A stretch of 64,000 nucleotides of DNA, taken from the NCBI RefSeq assembly GCF_019426345.1, contig NZ_JAHLLW010000005.1, positions 62,001 through 126,000 of the forward strand, read 5' to 3'. Below are positions 59,791-64,000 of the stretch, piece by piece. The stretch is from Marinomonas lutimaris (lineage in GTDB: Bacteria; Pseudomonadota; Gammaproteobacteria; Pseudomonadales; Marinomonadaceae). Position numbers and translations under genes: made by a program. The notes beneath the pieces are model-generated. The model saw only the letters and a list, made by a program, of their open reading frames with translations, did not search any database and had not been told where the DNA came from. Position 1 is the first letter of the stretch; every line of letters begins with the position of its first letter.

Positions 59791-60791
59791 TATAAGGTTC
59801 TCTTGCGGACGAGATAGATGAAAAACGGCGCGCCGATCAAGGCTAAAATAGCACCAGCGGGCGTTTCTGCCGGATAAATAATAGCTCGACTGACGGTATC
59901 GGATAGGACGACTAAGCAAGCGCCCAGCATCATAGCAATGGGTAAAAATTTCCGATGATCTTGCCCTGCGAGCATTCTTGCCATATGAGGAACCAGTAAC
60001 CCGACAAAGCCAATTGCACCCACACTGCTGATGGCGCTACCAACCAACAATAAAACTAAAAAGCTGCCGCCTAGTTTTACCCACATGAGTGACACGCCAA
60101 GGTTACGTGCATTGTCATCGCCTAGCTGCAAAAGATTCAGCGTGGGAGCTATTAACATGGCGCCTAATAAACCAATAAGGCAGACAGGCCAGAAGGAATC
60201 AAAGGTTTGCCATCTAGCATCGGCTAGACTGCCCGCGAGCCAAGTCAGTACGCCCGCCGCTTGGTCTTCTGCAATGATAATAACGGCTTTGGTTAAGGCG
60301 GCACATAACGCAGAAATAGCCACGCCCGCCAACACCAATCTTCCATGTTCATTACCACCTCGCCATGCGCTGCCAAGCAACATAACGAAAGCCCACGCAA
60401 TGCCACCGCCAATGATGGCTGCGACTGAAGTACCAAGTAAACCAAACCAAGGTGCAATACTGGAAACTGTCGCCATGCCAAGCGCTGCGCCAGCGTTGAT
60501 ACCTAAAACAGAAGGTGAAGCGAGAGGGTTTTGTGTCAGCCCTTGCATGATGACGCCCGCTGCGGCGAGATTAGCACCCACCATAATGCCAACGAGTACT
60601 CTAGGCAGCCTTAAATCGTGGACAATATGCTGAGCGATGCTTTCTGCGTTCATATCGTACAAAGCGTGTAGAGCATCCATCGGCGTAATAGTTATCACCG
60701 ACCAGCTAAATAAGCTGATCCATGAACAAATGAATAAAAGCAGCAACAATGCTAGGCATTGGCCGACAAAAGGCAGGCGTATTGAGATCAT
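59790..60791 (-). CDS. fecC: Ferric-siderophore ABC transporter permease, first (FecC type)
   Basis: 333-residue FecCD-family permease; LRLPRVLVGIMVGANLAAAGVIMQGLTQNPLASPSVLGINAGAAL near 60-105 and GAIGFVGLLVPHMARMLAGQDHRKFLP near 255-282 are the family blocks. Pairs with the FecD-type protein. Overlaps the binding-protein gene by ATGA upstream and the next permease by one base downstream, so all four transport genes are translationally linked. Confidence 0.93.
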   Translation of the reverse strand: MISIRLPFVGQCLALLLLLFICSWISLFSWSVITITPMDALHALYDMNAESIAQHIVHDLRLPRVLVGIMVGANLAAAGVIMQGLTQNPLASPSVLGINAGAALGMATVSSIAPWFGLLGTSVAAIIGGGIAWAFVMLLGSAWRGGNEHGRLVLAGVAISALCAALTKAVIIIAEDQAAGVLTWLAGSLADARWQTFDSFWPVCLIGLLGAMLIAPTLNLLQLGDDNARNLGVSLMWVKLGGSFLVLLLVGSAISSVGAIGFVGLLVPHMARMLAGQDHRKFLPIAMMLGACLVVLSDTVSRAIIYPAETPAGAILALIGAPFFIYLVRKRTL

Positions 60792-61708
60792 TTATTCGCT
60801 TTAAAGACCTTAATAAGATCTTGCCCCATGGTTTCGGCTGAAATAATGCCTCGGCAACGAGACCAGGTATTAGGGTTAACCGAATAAATATGATGATTCT
60901 TAGCGGCTTTTAAGACAGACCAAAGCGGCTCATTTTTCCATTTATCCACGATGCTTGGCGTGACGTAATTGCCGACGATAAAGTAGTCAGGATTTACCGC
61001 AAGAAACTGTTCTAAACTGGTTTGACGATAGGCATCGTCGCTTCGGCCTGTATTAGCATTTTTTAAACCTAAGGCGCGAATGACTCCGCCAGCATAGGAA
61101 TCGGCAGTATGCAGGAACAAAGCATCATCACGTGCAACGCCAAATTGCACTTCTTTGCCTTCTGGTAGTTGTTTGGCAAAATCGGCCATTCTTTGAGCAT
61201 GTAGCTTCAAACGTGCTTGCATTTCTTTGTCTTTGCCAATGGCTTTGCCGATGATAGCCGTGGCATGAAGGTTCTCTTCATAGTTAGCTCTACGCGAAGG
61301 TAGGATCAAGGTCGGCGCTATTTTTTGTAAATCTGCATAAACCCCTTCATGGCGAGAAATGTCTGCAATGATAAGGTCGGGTTTTAATGCAGAAATCGTT
61401 TCAAGGCTGGGTTGAGAGCGAGTACCTACGGACGTCCACTCGCCAATTTCATTGCGAATTTCTTTTAGAATTCGTTCGGGGTCTTTGTCATCAGCGATGC
61501 CAACTGGACTTACGCCAACAGCGGCTAAAGCGTCCACAAAGGAAAGCTCCAAGACAACAATGCGTTTTGGTACGTAATCTATGCTAAACGTGCCTTTGCT
61601 GTCTTCTACACTATTTTTAATGCTGTCTTGTGTCGAAGAAACGGCTTGAACGGAAAGAGATAAACTGAGTAAGAGAGTAGAGAGGGCGATCAACAGCAAG
61701 CGTTTCAT
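60788..61708 (-). CDS. fecB: Iron-siderophore periplasmic binding protein (FecB type)
   Basis: 306-residue class III binding protein with a signal peptide (about 1-22, ending SVQA). Family features: PKRIVVLELSFVDALAAVGVSPVGIADD near 47-74, LKPDLIIADISRHEGVY near 107, the GLKNANTG and WSVLKAAKNHHIYSVNPNTWSR segments near 220-290. Captures a ferric chelate, possibly citrate or a hydroxamate. It is the first gene of the seven-gene ferric uptake block and stands directly behind the best Fur box in the window. Confidence 0.92.
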   Translation of the reverse strand: MKRLLLIALSTLLLSLSLSVQAVSSTQDSIKNSVEDSKGTFSIDYVPKRIVVLELSFVDALAAVGVSPVGIADDKDPERILKEIRNEIGEWTSVGTRSQPSLETISALKPDLIIADISRHEGVYADLQKIAPTLILPSRRANYEENLHATAIIGKAIGKDKEMQARLKLHAQRMADFAKQLPEGKEVQFGVARDDALFLHTADSYAGGVIRALGLKNANTGRSDDAYRQTSLEQFLAVNPDYFIVGNYVTPSIVDKWKNEPLWSVLKAAKNHHIYSVNPNTWSRCRGIISAETMGQDLIKVFKANK

Positions 61709-61737
61709 AAAACAGCCTTTGAGAGGTTAAAAAACGC

Positions 61738-61756
61738 GATAATGATAACACTTCTC
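61738..61756. promoter_or_regulatory. Fur box of the ferric-siderophore operon
   Basis: GATAATGATAACACTTCTC matches the 19-bp Fur consensus at 15 positions, with the first 11 exact. It lies 30 nt upstream of the binding-protein start. A separate inverted repeat AACACT-TCTC-AGTGTT (61747-61762) overlaps it. Confidence 0.8.
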
Positions 61757-61827
61757 AGTGTTATTTGAAGTGCTTTCCGCGTTTATTGCTGCTTTATATG
61801 GCGCTCTTTACGGTGTGTTGCGTACTT

Positions 61828-62823
61828 TTAGATAGTTTCGCCAGGTTCTATTTGAAAAGGCAAATCAATAATTCTTTGTGAAACAGAATTCCCTTGTAAA
61901 CGAGACAGTAAATGTTCGGCAGCAAGGCGCCCCATTTCTTCACGAGGTGTGATCACCGTAGCGAGTAATGGCACCATAGCTCGAGAAATATCGTGGCCAT
62001 GGAAGCCTGCAATGCTGATGTCTTGTGGAATCTTGATGCCAGCTTTTTGGCAAGCGTACAGCGCACCAATGGCTAAGTCGTCGTTGGTACAGAAAATGCC
62101 GTCGGTGTCGGGTTGTTGCTGCAGCGCGTCTTTTAGAAAAGTCGCGCCTAGCGTGAAAGATGATGCACTATTGGTTTTTAAGCACAAAGGCGTTAAGCCA
62201 TTGTCGAGCATAGCGGTTTCGTAACCTTTTATTTTGAAGAGTGTCCGTTGGTCCATTCGCGCCGCAAAGTAGACAATCTTTTGTCGGCCTCGTTTGATCA
62301 TAAAATCTGTCATCGCATAAGCAGCAGCTTCGTTGTCTATGCCGATAGCTTGCTCGATTGGTGGAGAGACTGAGTCCATGATTTCGATAACGGGAATACC
62401 AGCGACAGCAAGCATCTTTCTCACACGTTCGGTGTGATAGCTTTCGGAAATAATTAAACCATCCACACTGTAAGACAACAGAGTAGCAATACGCGACTCT
62501 TCGGCCTCTTTGCTGTAACCATAGTGGGCTAGCATAGTTTGATAGCCAGCTGGTTCTACTACGGATTCGATGCCTCGAATAACTTCGGCGAAAACTTGGT
62601 TGGTCAAAGAGGGCAGCAAAACGCCAATTGCATGGCTCTTTGATTTGGATAAAATGTCGGGTGCTCGATTTGGTATGTAGCCTAGATCTTCTAATGCTTC
62701 GGCGATTTTTGTCTGTAATGGCGCAGAGACTTGATCTGGATTTCTAAGAAAACGACTTACGGTCATTTTCGTCACACCAACTAAATTCGCCACATCTTGC
62801 AATGTAGGGCGTTTATTTTTCAT
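61828..62823 (-). CDS. gntR: GntR, LacI-family gluconate utilisation repressor
   Basis: 331 residues from the chosen start, exactly the length of E. coli GntR. LacI helix-turn-helix PTLQDVANLVGVTKMTVSRFLRNPDQVS (about 6-33), hinge ALEDLGYIPNRAPDILS, and effector domain with VLLPSLTNQVFAEVIRGIESV, GYQTMLAHYGYSKEAEE, FCTNDDLAIGALYACQKAG and GFHGHDI, all closely like GntR. It represses gluconate genes until gluconate binds. The start is ambiguous: ATG at 62823, or ATG at 62838 or 62853 within a 15-bp repeat (MKSSD-MKSPS-MKNKR). gntK and a TRAP permease lie upstream on the same strand. Confidence 0.93.
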   Translation of the reverse strand: MKNKRPTLQDVANLVGVTKMTVSRFLRNPDQVSAPLQTKIAEALEDLGYIPNRAPDILSKSKSHAIGVLLPSLTNQVFAEVIRGIESVVEPAGYQTMLAHYGYSKEAEESRIATLLSYSVDGLIISESYHTERVRKMLAVAGIPVIEIMDSVSPPIEQAIGIDNEAAAYAMTDFMIKRGRQKIVYFAARMDQRTLFKIKGYETAMLDNGLTPLCLKTNSASSFTLGATFLKDALQQQPDTDGIFCTNDDLAIGALYACQKAGIKIPQDISIAGFHGHDISRAMVPLLATVITPREEMGRLAAEHLLSRLQGNSVSQRIIDLPFQIEPGETI

Positions 62824-62853
62824 ACTGGGGCTTTTCATATCGGAGCTTTTCAT
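62809..62853. repeat. 15-bp triplicated start region of gntR
   Basis: In the coding (minus) direction three consecutive units begin ATGAAAA: ATGAAAAGCTCCGAT (62853-62839), ATGAAAAGCCCCAGT (62838-62824) and ATGAAAAATAAACGC (62823-62809). Each offers an in-frame start codon. Confidence 0.75.
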
Positions 62854-62993
62854 ACCAGTGACATATCCATGTTTTGTTACAAGTAACATTACCATAAGCC
62901 ATTCATGGCTAGAAACAAAAAAGTAGGTGTTAGCTGAGTAGATACTAATAAATGTAGGGTTTATATCGAAAGTGAGCATTTACTTATTTAGTT

Positions 62994-63027
62994 AAAAGAG
63001 GCACAAACTAAGTGTTTTGCCTCTTTT
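62994..63027 (-). terminator. Terminator between gntK and gntR
   Basis: AAAAGAGGC (62994-63002) pairs with GCCTCTTTT (63019-63027); on the minus strand the stem ends in TTTT. It lies 8 nt after the gntK stop, so gntR probably has its own promoter. Confidence 0.7.
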
Positions 63028-63034
63028 GTTTATT

Positions 63035-63526
63035 TTATTTATTCGCTAAAAGCGCAAGCGCTTCGTTTAGTACTGCGTCAGCATCTTGAGAAATATCGAT
63101 CACCAGTGCTTCGTCTTCTGTTGGCTCAATCAAGGTAGCAAACTGACTTTCTAACATTTCTCGACCATTAAAATAATGACCATCACGTTTTTGGTGACGT
63201 TGCCAAATGGTGTCGATAGTGCCTTTAAGGTAGATCATGGTGACGTCGTCTAAGCCATTTCGCAGCATGGCACGATATTCTGGTTTTAATCCAGAGCAGG
63301 CGATTACTGCTGTTGGGTTATCGGTCAAGATGGTATTGAGTGTTGCCAACCAATCCTTGCGATCTTCATCAGTGAGCGGCGTGCCTTGGCGCATTTTGTC
63401 TACATTTGCTTGGCAATGAAAGTCATCGCCATCAAAAAACGGATAGCCAAGTTTGTCAGCGATGCTTTTGCCTATCAAAGATTTACCTGAGCCTGATACG
63501 CCTAATACTACAATTTTCTTTGTCAT
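63035..63526 (-). CDS. gntK: Gluconokinase
   Basis: 163-residue P-loop kinase that phosphorylates gluconate to 6-phosphogluconate for the Entner-Doudoroff and pentose-phosphate pathways. Walker A GVSGSGKSLIG (about 9-19), then the substrate segment FFDGDDFHCQANVDKMRQGTPLTDEDRKDWL (about 30-60), CSGLKPEYRAMLR near 77 and a lid with HQKRDGHYFNGREMLESQ. Normal length. Sits between a TRAP permease gene and gntR, indicating that gluconate enters through a TRAP system here and not a GntP permease. Confidence 0.95.
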   Translation of the reverse strand: MTKKIVVLGVSGSGKSLIGKSIADKLGYPFFDGDDFHCQANVDKMRQGTPLTDEDRKDWLATLNTILTDNPTAVIACSGLKPEYRAMLRNGLDDVTMIYLKGTIDTIWQRHQKRDGHYFNGREMLESQFATLIEPTEDEALVIDISQDADAVLNEALALLANK

Positions 63527-63543
63527 CTTCTTAAGTCCTTATC

Positions 63544-63565
63544 GCCTTGCTGTTGTCAGCAAGGC
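63544..63565. repeat. Hairpin between TRAP permease gene and gntK
   Basis: GCCTTGCTG (63544-63552), TTGT, CAGCAAGGC (63557-63565): a perfect 9-bp stem with no T-tract on the minus strand, so an mRNA processing or stabilising hairpin is more likely than a terminator. Confidence 0.6.
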
Positions 63566-63612
63566 AGCAGTGTCGTTCAAAAAGCCGTGTTGAACGGCAT
63601 GGTCTCAATGGG

Positions 63613-64000
63613 TTATTTCCACCAAAGGGCCAGCTCAGGGAAGAATATGACCAAGGCGAGTACAAAAACTTGCAGGCCAATAAACGGCAGCAGGGAGCTG
63701 AAAATTTCGCCAAGACTAATATCTTTTGGTGCCACAGACTTAAGATAAAATGCGGCAGGACCAAAAGGTGGTGATAGGAAAGATACCTGCATGTTCAAAC
63801 AGAACACCACACCAAACCAAATAGGGTCCAAGCCAAGTCCGGTAATGATTGGGACAAAGATCGGCATGGTTAATAGTGCAACACCGACCCAATCCAAGAA
63901 CATACCTAGCACAAACAAGATCAGCATCATGATCATGACAGTGCCCATCACGCTGCCACCACTTAATGACAAGATGATCTCTTCAACGAAATCGATACCG
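63613..64000 (-). CDS. TRAP transporter large permease (DctM type), C-terminal part, probable gluconate uptake
   Basis: The last ~128 residues of a DctM-type permease; the frame stays open to the right edge, so the gene continues outside the window. The visible part has three to four membrane segments and the DctM C-terminal hallmarks: GIDFVEEIILSLSGG at the edge, FLDWVGVALLTMPIFVPIITGLGLDPIWFGVVFCLNMQVSFLSPPFGPAAFYLKSVAP. The context (gntK and gntR directly downstream) points to gluconate or a similar sugar acid as substrate. Confidence 0.92.
   Translation of the reverse strand, partial: GIDFVEEIILSLSGGSVMGTVMIMMLILFVLGMFLDWVGVALLTMPIFVPIITGLGLDPIWFGVVFCLNMQVSFLSPPFGPAAFYLKSVAPKDISLGEIFSSLLPFIGLQVFVLALVIFFPELALWWK

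Noticed and set aside
59791-59919. N-terminal extension of the FecD-type permease into the FecC gene
   Set aside because: No ribosome site and no match to the family; the TAATG junction gives a natural coupled start.
1-64000. CRISPR arrays, rRNA, tRNA genes, prophage or integron structures
   Set aside because: I looked for regularly spaced direct repeats, CCA-ended cloverleafs, phage structural genes and integrase genes and saw none; a tRNA scan program would be more reliable than reading by eye.

Overview
The window looks like a chromosome segment of a marine gammaproteobacterium of the Oceanospirillales type, most likely Marinomonas or a close relative. This placement is inferred from overall protein character, from the coaBC / radC / rpmB-rpmG / mutM housekeeping block and from the number of TRAP transporters; no rRNA or other definitive marker is present. 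Base composition is moderate and fairly even. I see no prophage, integron, CRISPR array or tRNA gene. The only mobile DNA I can support is one small IS5-like MITE.

Layout. 1-5.2 kb: 3' part of coaBC, radC, a hipBA toxin-antitoxin operon, an Lrp/AsnC regulator, ribosomal genes rpmB and rpmG, and mutM. 5.4-10.6 kb: a nucleoside import and salvage operon (BMP-type binding protein, double ATPase, two permeases, cytidine deaminase). 10.6-16.7 kb: AbrB-family membrane protein, RlpA-like lipoprotein, a PatZ-type protein acetyltransferase divergent from a histone-deacetylase-family amidohydrolase, and a HAD phosphatase. 16.7-23.7 kb: a TRAP transporter, then a sulfate ABC transporter operon (sbp-cysT-cysW-cysA). 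23.8-29.9 kb: divergent LysR/SDR pair, Dabb protein, feoAB ferrous iron uptake, diguanylate cyclase, cupin. 30.1-35.9 kb: three toxin-antitoxin-like modules and an orphan antitoxin-like gene, with a trpR-trpE-trpG operon embedded among them, followed by elyC. 36.0-37.9 kb: GNAT, LysE/RhtB exporter, SGNH hydrolase. 38.1-44.1 kb: a TakP-like TRAP transporter, a Cache-domain histidine kinase with LuxR-type regulator, and a DapF homologue in which both catalytic cysteines are serine. 44.2-53.7 kb: GH114 glycosidase, AraC, LysE, a second Dabb protein, PfpI/DJ-1 protein with LysR, a chemoreceptor, the MITE, a small membrane protein, an isochorismatase-fold protein and a PLP aminotransferase. 53.9-61.7 kb: a complete ferric-siderophore uptake and signalling block on the minus strand (binding protein, two permeases, ATPase, FecI-type sigma factor, FecR-type regulator, TonB receptor with STN domain) behind a strong Fur box. 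61.8-64.0 kb: gluconate genes gntR, gntK and the 3' end of a TRAP large permease that continues past the window edge.

How the genes work together: the block is dominated by nutrient capture (three TRAP systems, sulfate and nucleoside ABC systems, ferrous and ferric iron) with local regulators beside the transporters. Several regulatory sites can be read directly: a perfect trp-operator-like palindrome before trpR, a 15/19 Fur box before the ferric uptake operon, palindromic operators before four toxin-antitoxin-like operons, and many rho-independent terminators.

Most unusual points: the MITE has inserted precisely into the arm of an older hairpin; the HigB-type toxin can only be full length if translation starts at an ATT codon behind a perfect AGGAGG; the DapF-like enzyme has Ser/Ser in place of Cys/Cys in a TRAP/two-component gene cluster; the acetyltransferase and deacetylase-family genes are divergent neighbours; and a DUF4160 gene is paired with a DUF2442-plus-HTH gene.
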